NCBI GenBank assembly: GCA_911728455.2
Contig: OU452222.1
Coordinates: 20,780,559-20,844,558, forward strand
Length of the DNA: 64,000 nucleotides
Reading direction: 5' to 3'
DNA from: Marthasterias glacialis
Lineage: Eukaryota; Echinodermata; Asteroidea; Forcipulatida; Asteriidae
The notes under the pieces are model-generated. The model saw only the letters and a program-made list of their open reading frames with translations. It was not told the origin of the DNA and did not search any database. Positions 1-12,300 of the stretch are shown in pieces. Both the position numbers and the translations under genes were made by a program. Positions within the stretch are counted from its first letter, which is position 1. Each line of letters opens with the position of its first letter.

Positions 1-823
1 GCGTCCCATATCCCATGAGGCCGCAGGCCGGGTGTGACAATGTACCAGTGAACAATTGTGTCCAGCAAAATTCATATTAACATGTTTGTACACACTGAAT
101 GCTAATTCCTGAGTAGCAAATGAGGATGATCTCGGAGCAGCAACCTACAATTCATTTTCACTGGGTAGACACCCCCTCATTTATGTTACATACATTTACG
201 GCAAGTACTAATGTATGTACACATACATGTAACTTCACTAATGACATGAATGAGTACAATGTGTAGGCCTGTGTGTGTACATGTACACATACTAGAAGTG
301 GAAGGAAAAGTGCAGGTTGCTTTTGTTGACACAATCAACATTCCAATCCGCACAATTTCTAGGATTTTATTCAATAGATGAAGGATGCGTTCAAATATGG
401 TCAATTTACTTTGCCTGATTCATCAGAACCCTGTGGAACGCTTATACTTGTTGATTTGAGTACCTCTATTCATAGGGTATTGTTATTTGTCGTGTGTGCG
501 GTTAGTGGGCCATGACTTGCCCTTCAATAATGCCTTACCATGGTACAATACATGTATGTGGAGGTCAAGTTTCATTGATGGGTCAATGCGTATGCATTTT
601 TTATTACAGCATTGCACATACACTGTGAATACCATACCCAAATATCTTGAAACATTCCTCTCGATACGCACTCATTTTCGGAACAATTTTTATCCCCAAG
701 TTGAAAGTTCTTTAAAGGAATATCTTTAATATCTAGTTTCAAATGTCAATCGACCCGAAATGGTTTAGTCAAAAATGCGTTGCACATTAGCAATGTAACA
801 CCAACCTACAGCGAGGGGTTGTT

Positions 824-843
824 GGGGGGGGGGGGGGGGGGGG
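824..843 (+). repeat. G20 homopolymer
   Basis: Twenty consecutive G. The true length is uncertain because long homopolymers are prone to assembly error. Confidence 0.95.
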
Positions 844-1248
844 TGTCTGCTTACATGTACACTCAATGGAATTTTTTTTTCTCAAAATGTTCGGTTGAGA
901 TTAACAAGTTCAGCAGTAGTTTAGAGCCTCAAGGCATGTTTATTAAGTTACAGATCTTGGCCCAGTTGATGTATTTCAGTCACAGATGCCCATGTGCTGT
1001 TTGGAAAGAATGAAAACTTGCCATAATTGGTTCTAAAGTGATGGTTTAATTTGTGCAATCATCTTGTCCTTTTAAAAAACAAAAAACAAACATTTTAATT
1101 TCCAATATTTACTGCTGGGCATTTTCAGTGTAGGCCTTTGGGTATCATTATGGAGGGAAGACAGAAATGTTTCATATACTGACATGCGGGAGGCTTACAT
1201 TGTACATTTGTATTTGTAGCAAACATTGTTGCTCCATGATTGTACATG

Positions 1249-1578
1249 CAGGGTTTTCCCAGGATTTTTCGAAACTATGGGGCATTCTGGACCCAAATTT
1301 TGAAAGTGTGGCCTAAGCACACTGAATTGGTAGCAGGTCCTTGGAATGTTTTTATTTGATGTTTATGTTTAGTTTGAAAAGCTCTAGTGTGCAATCTGGA
1401 ACATTTAAAATGGTTTTATGTTAGGATTTTTGTTTGAATTTGATATTAAAATCTTTAAAAAGAATTTTTTTTTTAATTGTTAATTTTTTTTCTTCTTCTG
1501 CGTATCGGCCGTAATTTCTGCATATCGGACTGTAATTTGCGCGTATCGGCCCGATACGCTAGCTTGGGGAGAACCCTG
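1249..1578 (+). mobile_element. hAT-like MITE, copy 1
   Basis: Terminal inverted repeats CAGGGTTTTCCC and GGGGAGAACCCTG enclose 330 bp including ACTATGGGGCATTCTGGACC and TATCGGCC repeats. ACATG flanks both sides but is common here. Other copies are at 22423 and 35219. The CAGGG ends suggest hAT; no transposase is encoded. Confidence 0.7.
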
Positions 1579-3283
1579 ACATGTATGTGCATGTATGCCC
1601 TTACATGTTCAATTTTTTAATTGGCATTGTGTATAGGCCTACAGAATGTGAACCGGACAATGTACATGTATGTACATAATGTACTTGTAAAGTTGTACTT
1701 TTTGTGTTAGACCATGGCCAGACCATTAGACCTTGCTGACAAATCTATCAAATATGCAGTACATGTAGGTATGCAGCTACCCATGTACAGTTGTGTGTCC
1801 TTATTAAATTATTCCCCTGCCTTCCAGACTGCTCCACTGTTGTTTTGTATTATTACATGCAACATGTACTGTACTATCCGTATTGTCAGTGTACAGTGCA
1901 CATGTAAAGAGTACCCAGTAATTGTCTGTAATGACAAGAAGGCACACCCTCTGTGCTAGTTATTAGGTATGTTGTGAATTTCACGGCACCCTCCTGTGAG
2001 ACTTGGAACTTGTAAGTGATGACTGGTGATGTCTGGAGTATGCAGCTGAACCCAATAATACAATGATGGTTACAACACAGTATTCCTCTATAAAGCCATG
2101 GAGGTACATACATTGAAACCTCCTTGATACAGAGGATAATTAGAGCTGTATGGATATCCCCATGGGGTACATGGGGTAACATCAGAACATGTCAGGATAC
2201 ATGTACGACCATGAAGGAAGGTCCTTCCTCCCTGGTACAATGTACACGCCTACGTGTTTTACCATGGGGGAAGAAATTTGTGGTTGTACGCACATGGTAG
2301 TGTACTGAATGGGTTGCTTTGTGGTATGCCAAGTGAATCAAGATTGGGTGATAACTGATTGTATTAATACTGGCTTACATGTACATTGTAGTATAGTAGA
2401 TATATTGCCTCCTCATCTGCTCATACTGAAGTGTACAGTGTACATGAAGCATCAGATTTCCTGTTGAAAGATAATGCACGTAATCATGCAGGCCTTCAAG
2501 TAAACATGTTCAACATGTATGCAGTACATTTGTTGTAACTCAAACTTCAAAGTCTAAAAGAGGCAACTAGCCAAAGAACCACAAGATATAAAAAATGAAA
2601 AAATTAAGTTTAAATATCTGGAAGCCTGGTGATTTTAATTGTAGTTAAATACTGCCACTCTTCTAGAGACCCCCAAATGCTACAATCGATAAAAATTATG
2701 GTCTGGGGGAAAAAAGTGGAAGTGCACAAAATCCCTGACAAAATGTAAACTGTTTTTTCAAAAAAAAATTACGAAATTTTCACTGTTTAGTTACAAGTAT
2801 AAAGGGATGCAACTTTTCCGATTTTAATCAGAAATCATCATTTTTGTTTTAAATAACAGTGGTGAAATCTAAATTTTTTTTGGTCTCGTTTCAGCCATAG
2901 CTATTTGTACCCAAACTTTGGTCATGTAATGTATGCAGGCCACTGTTGAACCACAGTTTGATAGAACCCAATGTTATAGAAAGTTCCCACTTGACGTTAC
3001 ACAGTGTAAAGTTGGCCCTCTTTATGAGCAATCTTTAAACACAAAACTACACATTATAAATTACCGTGTGTGGCATGCATGAGTTTTTTAGTCCTTACGT
3101 GACTGGTCGGTGAGCCACTTGGCTGAGGAGAAAAAATTAGAACGCTTGATGTAGCCCAAAGCTAAAACCCAAGTTGCTTGTGACGATGGCGCTTACCAGG
3201 AACTACATATTTTCTTTCATACATTTAAATGTATGAAAGGTAGAAAGTCTAACAAATGTTTCGTTGTGTGTCTTGATTCACAG

Positions 3284-3390
3284 GAGAATCCGGTCTGGGT
3301 AAGAGCACACTGATCAACTCCCTCTTCCTGACAGATATTTACTCATCAGAATATCCCGGTCCATCACAACGGATGAAGAAAACAGTCCAG
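3284..3390 (+). CDS. SEPTIN7: Septin-7 exon: P-loop
   Basis: The acceptor is ...TTGATTCACAG|GAGAAT and the donor CAG|GTAAGA. The exon enters in phase 1, so the preceding exon must end in G to give GGA (Gly), and it exits in phase 0 after VQ. It encodes the nucleotide-binding loop GESGLGKS and the following helix through KKTVQ. No upstream septin exon (a GYVGFANLP-type sequence) was found between 1 and 3283. Confidence 0.96.
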
Positions 3391-6300
3391 GTAAGAAAGA
3401 ATCCAATGTCCACCGGGCTTGAAGTACCCACCGGAGCACTGGCCACAGTCCAGCACTTGGCCAGTAACCCCACAACCCAGTCCTGCAGTTGAGTGTTTTT
3501 CCAAACACATACTTTTGAAGATTTACAAATTGTATTCTTAAGCCTTTTAATTCCAAACCACCTCCCGAAAGTTCAGAAAATACAAAATTAATTCTGGGTC
3601 CAGTGAAAGTCCTAAGCTACAAGGCGTATGGTCTAGAAGAAATATTCTCAACATTTGAGCACTTCCCCATCTGTTACCGTTGAGACACACTTTGGATCTC
3701 CTTAATCAGAAATCCAACTTTTTTTTCTAATGACGTTGATGAGAAAAAAAATTCTTTTTCGGCCTTGTGTCAGCCATTGTTATTTGTGCTCGAAATTTGT
3801 ACCATGCAGGCTTCTGTTCCACAATTTGGAAGCTAGAACCCTGTTATATTGGCATAATTGTATCCTAGTTTGTGTAATTTCTCTCTTGTTATGCAACTAA
3901 TCCCTTCCCAGGCCCTATAATTTGTTCTTGTGTAAAGGTAGGCAGTTTTTTCACTTGATAAGGGGCACCATGAAGGAAATTACCATTTCGTCGGTCCCAC
4001 CACAAATCGTCATATCGGTCAAAATTCACAAGATATTGCAAATTATTGATGTACTTTTTTTGGTTAACACTTTCAGCAATTTTCAGGACCTAACACGTAC
4101 ATGTATTAATTTCGTAATTAGATTCATTAGCAAGAAAGACATACATGTATGACCATGCGATATGCCACTTTACCCATTTAAATACATAGCACTGACAAGA
4201 TGCTAAGCACGCGCAGTTAGACTTTTGCTGTTTCACAGGGTGAAAAAAGGCAAAACATAATCAAAGTGATTTAACAAATCATCAAATTATAAAGCCCAAC
4301 TTGATACCATGTAGCCATCTTTCTGAAATTAGGAGGATGAGCCAATTTAAAAACGAAAATATGATACTGAAACTAATTTTGATGCGTACATGGATTTCAA
4401 AGTACTTTCCCCAAGGTTCAGGTTACTGTATGCGATGGAGTTGACTTTTCAGGAATTTATACAAAAGCTCAGCACAAAATTTGTATTTTAGTTTGGTTTC
4501 ACATTTATATTTTCTGACAGTTGGAAAACAGTTTTCATGGCCTTCTACACGTACACGTACATGTTCATGTACCAGCCCTGCCACAAAGTTAAACTTTTTT
4601 TCTGAAGCCGCGTTCGCATTGAATTAATATTTAACCGAGACCACTGGTAACTTCCAGTGGGCAAATCTTACCGGTGTCCGCACTTGGATTTTTTGACGTG
4701 GGAGACGATGGTAAAACAAAGCTACTGAGGCATCAGTGGTGAATATAAGCTGAGTCATGCGTCGATTTTACCGTCGACTACAAACTAGCCTTTGCGTGCA
4801 TACCACATGTGGTATTTTACTGGCAGGTTTTACCCGGACGATGTGTCCGCGCTGGACTTGTTGGCTCGGTTAGTTTGACCTGGGTTCGATTTCACAAAGA
4901 GCTAAGATTTATCTTAACTGCAAATCACTCTTAATTGCTAAGCAAAGTGTGATGTCACAATACAAATCACCATGGTAATACTGACAACTCATCTTAAGAT
5001 GAATCTTAGTGCTTCGTGAAATTGACCCCAGGTTAGTTTACCTAGGCAGGAGGTGGCCGGATAAACTACCCATTGGACTCGGTAAAGATTTCTGGGTGAA
5101 ATGTTCCTACATGTAGGTTGTTGGCACTGGACTTAAAATGGTCAAGTTACCCATTATTGCTCATTTAGTTTGCCCTCAAAAATTCCAATGCGAACACGGC
5201 TTTACAGTTTTCATACAGTGTCCTCAAGGAAATGGGGTTTTTATTGAGGAGGCTTCCCTGTTAAAACAAATAGATAAGTAGAAATACAACAGGTACCACA
5301 GACAGTGGGATAGTTCTTATAAATCTTGCAAATTACACTTAACATTTTTTTCTTTTACCATTTTTATTCTTCTTACTGCAAAAATACCCACTGCTTGGTA
5401 GACTTGTGGTTACCGTCCTCTATGGAAAGTTACCGCACAGTGCCTGACGAAGCTTTTCCCATCAATAACTCTAAGAGATTATGAGATTCAATTTACAACT
5501 TGGAAAGGATTACCCGAGGGGCGGGATTAACTATTTACTCTCATTTTATCAGGTCATGCAAATCCAGACTGCAATAAGCTTTGGGCTAATACCCCTGAAT
5601 TAAAAAAAACCCAACTAATTCTTGTTATGGCTCGCTTTTTACATTGCTAATCTGTAGTTTGCTGTGGAGTGATCTGCTTCAGCAGCTCAGGCATTCACCT
5701 AAAAACCAGGGGTGCACTTTGGTTCAAGAAGCCTTGCCTTAAGGGGTTGGTGATACATATACTGTATACATGTCATCACTCGGATTTCATGAAGTAATGA
5801 ATCTGCCCCAAGAGCCAACATTTCATGTGTGAAGTTGGAACTATTCTTCAAACTGTTTTTTTTACATACAATGTAGTACAGTGTAGCAGCTGAACTTGGT
5901 AACTGTTAGACTGTGGATGTCTATTTTTGGTACCTCTGATTTATCAGGGTATCCGTACCCATCTTCCCCCTCTTTCCCCCCTGCTGTCCTGACAGGAAGA
6001 ATACTGTCAACATCATCAGTGAGATAGGCAATGTTTGATGAAGGTGAAGGACATTCCCCCCATTATGACAAGGGAAGATTGAAGATCTGGGCAGAAATTG
6101 ACAGATCTACTAATCAATCATTTTGTTGACCTCATTCTGTGCTATGTTTGTCTTCCCAAGGCCTCAAGTCTTTATCTTATGATAATCACTAAAAAAAGTT
6201 TCCTATCCTTGACTGAGTTGGTATGTGAATGTATTGCATGACAAACAGTTTACCTTCCTCATGAACAAAACAAGGTGACTAACCTTTTATCAACCAGCAC

Positions 6301-9300
6301 CTGCATCACAAATTTAGATGGTTCCCAGACATCTGTGCTATCTCTATCCAGTTTGTTTCCACATATTGACCCCAGTTTACCTGACATCGTCGCCCACGAT
6401 AAAAGTTGGTTGCGCCATTTCGGGAAACAGATTCCCGGTGTGCTGCTGTCCGGGGTGTATTTAATTTGACGCGCACGCGCGGCTTGAAGCGCACCATATC
6501 TTTACATGCAATTTGACTCCAAAAATGGCAGACCATGTGTAGAGATTAGGAGGGTGTGACGTCAGTACAAGGGGTCTATACTGTAGACTGTAAATTTGGT
6601 TCCCAAAATGGCAGACGATTGGTAGAAATTCGCAGCATGTGATGTCAGTACAAGGGGTCTAGAGGGCTTGAATTTTTCACTGGGCCGCTGGCCCGAGGCC
6701 AGTGATTTTAGCAATGGGGCCAGTAAAGTAAACTCATGATTGGACTAGTGCGGCGGTCTTGTGTTTTTCAATCGAGCCTTACACTAGACATGTACAATGT
6801 TGGTCTTTGTGTGTCTAAATAGCTTGCTTAAATGTTTACTATAAACCTGCTTAATTCGGGTCCAGTAAAAAAGGTTGAGCTGCAAGCCCTTCTGTCTTGT
6901 GTTTTTTTTTTTTTACAATTTTGAGCCCTGCAGACTGTAGCTGCTGTAAGTTGTTCCTGTGTACAGGTACACTATGCCTCTTGACACACACTGTACAGGC
7001 ATGGTCCAGGTAGAAGCAGACTGTACAACTTTGATGCTTCCTTCCCCTCCCTTTCAGACCCTTGTCATGCTGCCAATATACATAATGTTTTACTTCAAAA
7101 AACAACCAAGGCCCAGTTCCATAACTTTAAAGCAGAATATCAGTGTTCTTTCGTGGTACTTTGGCTGGCGACCCACATCTGCTTGGCCAGTGTGTTTGTG
7201 CTGAGGAAATGTTTGTGCTTATAAGTTTTAAAATGTCCCTGACTGTTAATCTACTTTACATTTGATTGGCTACTTACAGTGAGGAAAGATCATAATGTAC
7301 ACGTTGTATGTAGTTTCTAAGTTGGCTTTCCTTCACTGTATGCACCATGTACATCACTGTAAATGTACATCGCTCAATGTACAGATGTACATCAGCAGAT
7401 CCTGTATGCATGGAGGAAGTACATGTATGGTATGTGTGTATGGCATATGATGTCAAAACCATCTTTACCCAATGAGAGGTCAGCAAACAATTTGTTATCT
7501 GCACTGATAATAAACCATGTTTCTAACGAAACAACACATTTAGTTCTAGATTGATGTTTTTGGCATTGTACAATGGTACAATACACTTTGGCGTGCATAC
7601 ATTTGATTTAATGTACAATGATCTACACTTTGATGATGCACATGTACAATGTATACTGTCTTTGTAGAAAACATTCATGTACTGCAAACAAAGAAAAGAA
7701 TGTCTCTTGCATACTTAACATATTATGGAGGATGTGGCATGGTATGAAGAAAAGACCAAAATTAAACAAGGCTGCTCGTTTTGTTTACTGATGAGCTCAT
7801 GGTCTGTGAGTGTTTTTATCAAGAGCCATGACACACAGGGCAATAACCTGAACTATGGCCCCCCAGTACACACATCCATGCTGACATGACTGTACAGTGA
7901 TGTTGCTGCAGTACAGCAAGGGCTCTTCACTTTCAAAGCCCTCTTGGCCTCCTTGCCAAGGACGTGAAACACAATCACCCCCACGGCCCCAGACAAACAC
8001 ACTGTGCCTTTTAGAAATGCACCAGGTAGTCCTCTACTTAGGGATGGTCTCATCGAGTGTTTTATTTTAATCTAACAAGCAGTCTGAAGGAGGTGGCGGG
8101 ACAACTTTGGTGAAAGAGTCTGTTCGGATGCATCCTTACTATGCAAGAAATCAAAGAAGGAGCAACAAGTAGCCTTGGGGAATTTCAGCTGATGTGTTGA
8201 TTGTTGTACCCTTTTTTTCCCCTCGAGTAAACAAATCCAAATCTTTTTGTCCCCATTGTTATATCGTAGAGCTACATTTGTAGCTCTATGGTTATATCGG
8301 AGTGCCTCAAGTGATGGATAGATTTTTTACAAATCACAGTTAATGCATATAATGTACATCATTGCACTAACAGTACACGGGCGTACAGGTACAAATGTAC
8401 AAATAGAGCATTTTGTTTTGGTTCAAATTAATTTTTTGCAGGAGTCGACGTATCAACATACATACGTACATAAATGCATAAAAGGAGGGTTTTAACATAA
8501 AGGCCTCAGATTGATTCTTGAAATCCACAGCAGTTGTCGTTTGGCACCTTGCTGATTTATGGTTTGACCAGTTGATGCACTTCCTTGTAATGTCATGAGC
8601 TTACTTGGCTGAAGATAGGCATTCAGTATGTCCTCCACCCGGGTAAACCTGTAGGCAGGGCTCAAATGTTTTTTTTCTGGGGGGGGGGTCTGCTGGACCA
8701 GAATTTATGTTTACACAAAAAGGAATCAAATGAGAAAAAACTGTCTACACAGTTTAACAAATGAACCGTTTTCATTTGAACAAGCACTAGAGAAGATTTA
8801 TCTCATTCTTTTGAGTCGGTTGAAGTACATGTATATTTCCATACTCAATAGAATTGAAAGATATTGCTGAGACTCAAAGTCAACATTTGAATATCATTTG
8901 AAGATATTGAATTTGAAGATATTTTTATTCAACTGAAAGACACAAGACCACCAGATTTGTCCAGTAGTGAGTGTACTGGTCTAATGCTAAAATCACTGAC
9001 TGCAGGCTTGCTGTCCAGTGCAGATTTCAAGCCCTGCTGTGGGCCCTACAGTGTACATGCTTGAATGTCTATTGTTGCAACATAAAAGACAAATCGCAAT
9101 CATTTATCACAAAAGCAATGCAAATATAAGCCATAGGGAGTTACATTTGAATAATGTCTGGTACATTGACTTGCTTAGTCACGAGTTACCACTTAAATTT
9201 GAATTCCTCAGACTAGAGAAACAGTTGCTATGTCATATGGTTCACAGCATGCTTTTGTATAACATTACAACCGCCAGATGAGCAAACCCTGGTTCCATTG

Positions 9301-12300
9301 TGCCATACACATTCATTCAAAGTTGTGTATTGGGTGTTTGCCGTCTCTAACGTGCAATGCCACGCAAAAGCTTGCCCTGAATCATGTGACAGAGCAATTG
9401 TCTCTTGTCTGAGGAGTTCAAATTTAAGTGGTAACTTGTGATATGAGCAAGTCATTGTACCAGACAATATTCAAACTCAACTTGCAAATATTTGTAGCTT
9501 ATTGACAAAATATTAGAATAACCACACTCCAGATGTGTACCTGAAAATACATGTACAAGGAATGTCTCGATTTTTTGTTCTTATTTTACTTAAATGTAAC
9601 CATGGAGGTACATGTAAATGTGTCCGAGAGTCCCATATGTTCCCAAATTACATTGTAAATTGTACGATTGTTTGTACATGAAACAGTGAGATCATGGCGA
9701 AGCGTAATCAGTAATCAGTGATCCGTAGTAAAGGAAGGAACTACAGACTGCAGGCAAGAGATAAATGCTACAAAAATGAAAGCAAACTATTGATTCGCTG
9801 GCTTGAGTGAGGAAGTCCATCAGTTTGCCGGCTGACCTTCAACCCTTCTCAGTTCTCATATAGAAATAGTTTGTGTACATTGTGAGCTGAACATCCTCCG
9901 AGCTGTTTTCTTATCCCATTGTCTCTATAAAAGTGCATCAAGTTTCTTGCTGCAGTGCAGCTTCACAGCTCGAGAATGTCACACAGTATGGACATCACTT
10001 GATTTTCTTAAAGCCCCAGCTTAACATTGGTAAACTGACTGTAAATGCTTCCTTTCTTTGTACAAATCAAAATATATGTAATAAAACCAACCTGTGAAAA
10101 TGTCAGCTCATTTCGTTGTTTCATTTGCGACAAAACGGTAAAAATGAATTCAGCATTTTTGTACGCATTCCTAATCCTATGGCAGAGTTTTGGTCTCGCT
10201 GAGACGAAAATTAATCTCATCTCATTTGTTATTTAAAAGCGATAATACTTCAGGCAGAAATATTTCAAGGAAAGTTTTCTACCATTATTATCTTTAAACC
10301 ATGTTAGGTATTTGTAAATCTGTGAACATTTATGTTTTTCTTCATACCAATGTTGAGCTGGGGTTTTGAGGACCGGACAGTGTGTTCGTTGAAAACATGC
10401 ACAAGTACATTTAATGGTAGTACATGTACATAATGTGTCACATACCTACTGTACAATCTGTGGATAATGTGTCTGTACATTGTACTCTGTTGAATCATAG
10501 AGCAAGGGTTGTATCAGCAGTCTCAGGGTTACATTAGTAATGGTTAATTGGAAAGCATGCAAACAATCCTACAGCACAAAGCAAATGCTCTCTAGTAGGC
10601 CGATTAATTGACAGTGAATGCCCTGTTGTTACTTGTTACAGAAAAATACAGTCTTGGCAGGGTCTTTGTTTGCTTGTGTCAGGTATTTTAGATAGGCCTA
10701 CAGTATATAAAGAGCAATTAGGTTAATATTATACATGCTACATCTACCTCTACATGTAATTTGTGAATTTTATGAAATACGATTTAACATGTAGGCCTAC
10801 ATGTGTACACCACACTGTATGAGCAATGAAGAATGCATGCACACACATGCAGTTATACGTGTATCAATATGTACTACACATTGTATAAAGTTTATACAGA
10901 TGTAAAATAAGCATGTATTGTTAGCGTTAAATCAACTCAGTGTGTACTACAGTACCTTGAAGCAAGGGAGCTGTTTCTGATGCGCTTTTTTACTTGCACA
11001 TTTTCTCTGTCAGTGTTGATACTACATTGTATGTACATATACTGTAGGCCTCCATTTTTAAAACAAATACATAGGACCTACATGTACATGTACATTGTAG
11101 GATTGTTGGTACTGTATGGAGTTGAGAGTTAACATTGAGTATGACCAATTCAAAATATTTCTGTGATAAATTTTGTCTTATTTTATCTGATTACTGCAGC
11201 CTGAATGCTGAATAAAAATTGAGATAGATTCACATGTACATGTAGTTCAAACGTTAGATATAATTACATACTGTAAAATACTCAGTTTGACATTAATGCA
11301 GATTCCCAGTCGCATAATGCGATTGCAGTCAGAGCAGAGTATGACATCAATGATACAAACTTACAAGCTGTACAAATACATGACTGTGCTCAGCGTATAA
11401 CTTGTGTATTTATTTATACGATTTATATACATGTAGGTACAAGTACAACAGTGTTTGGTGTTACATTAAATAAATAAACAAATAAACAGATCGATAATAA
11501 GTAGTGAGACAATAGTATCTAGTAGAAAACTATTCACTGTGCATTTAGTACATGTACATTATGTACGACATGTACAAAATATTCCTCTTGTGAAAAACAA
11601 AAACATAATTATGCAGTTTCTCACCCACATAGATTCCTATAATGTAGGGCCTACATGTACAGTGTACATGTAGTTGATTAATAATTTAATTGCAGCACAA
11701 ACAAGTGCATGTGTAATCTCTGTAACAATGTGTATATTTTGCCTAGTAGTAATACACCAATATGCCCAGCGCTCAATGCGAGTATGGCCGAGCGGTTTAG
11801 TGCATCTGACTAAAGTTATGGTGGCTAAGTCATCAGGATATAATGGGTTCGAATCCCGGTCATGACACTTGTGTCCTTGAGCAAGACACTAAACTATACA
11901 TGTAACTGCTTCAAACAGTTTGTCTCGCAATGGATTCATTTGTCCCTCCCTGTTCTTAGCTGTGCTGTGCTGTGAAGAGACTTACGTTTATATCTCGCCA
12001 TGTCTTGATGGGCGAACTGCATTAAAAACAAATAAAAAAAATAAAAAATAAAACAAATAAGTAAAATAATATAAAAAACCATCAAGTCATACAAGTTTAC
12101 ATTTATGTACATTTATATGTACCGTGTATTTAGACTAATCCATTGGGAATGTCCTGTGCCAGTGTTTCCGCCATTACTGGTACATGAATAGGCCCCGCCC
12201 TCATTTTGTTTTCGCGAGTTAAAGCCTTCGCGGAACACGTACGCGAGCTAAATAAGCCCACTATGAACAAGATGAACATGAAATCTTCACCTGGGTATTC

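Larger units (their letters stand above)
1..3283 (+). other. Septin-7 upstream intron (left part)
   Basis: Because exon 3284 enters in phase 1, this stretch is intron. It holds a hAT-like MITE (1249-1578), a G20 homopolymer (824-843), many TGTACATG palindromes and one of a pair of diverged direct repeats (about 2820-2995). No exon recognised. Confidence 0.75.

Noticed and set aside
11781..11867. Possible tRNA-Leu gene
   Set aside because: A and B boxes are good, but the acceptor stem and variable arm do not pair and it continues into a SINE body with an A-rich tail.
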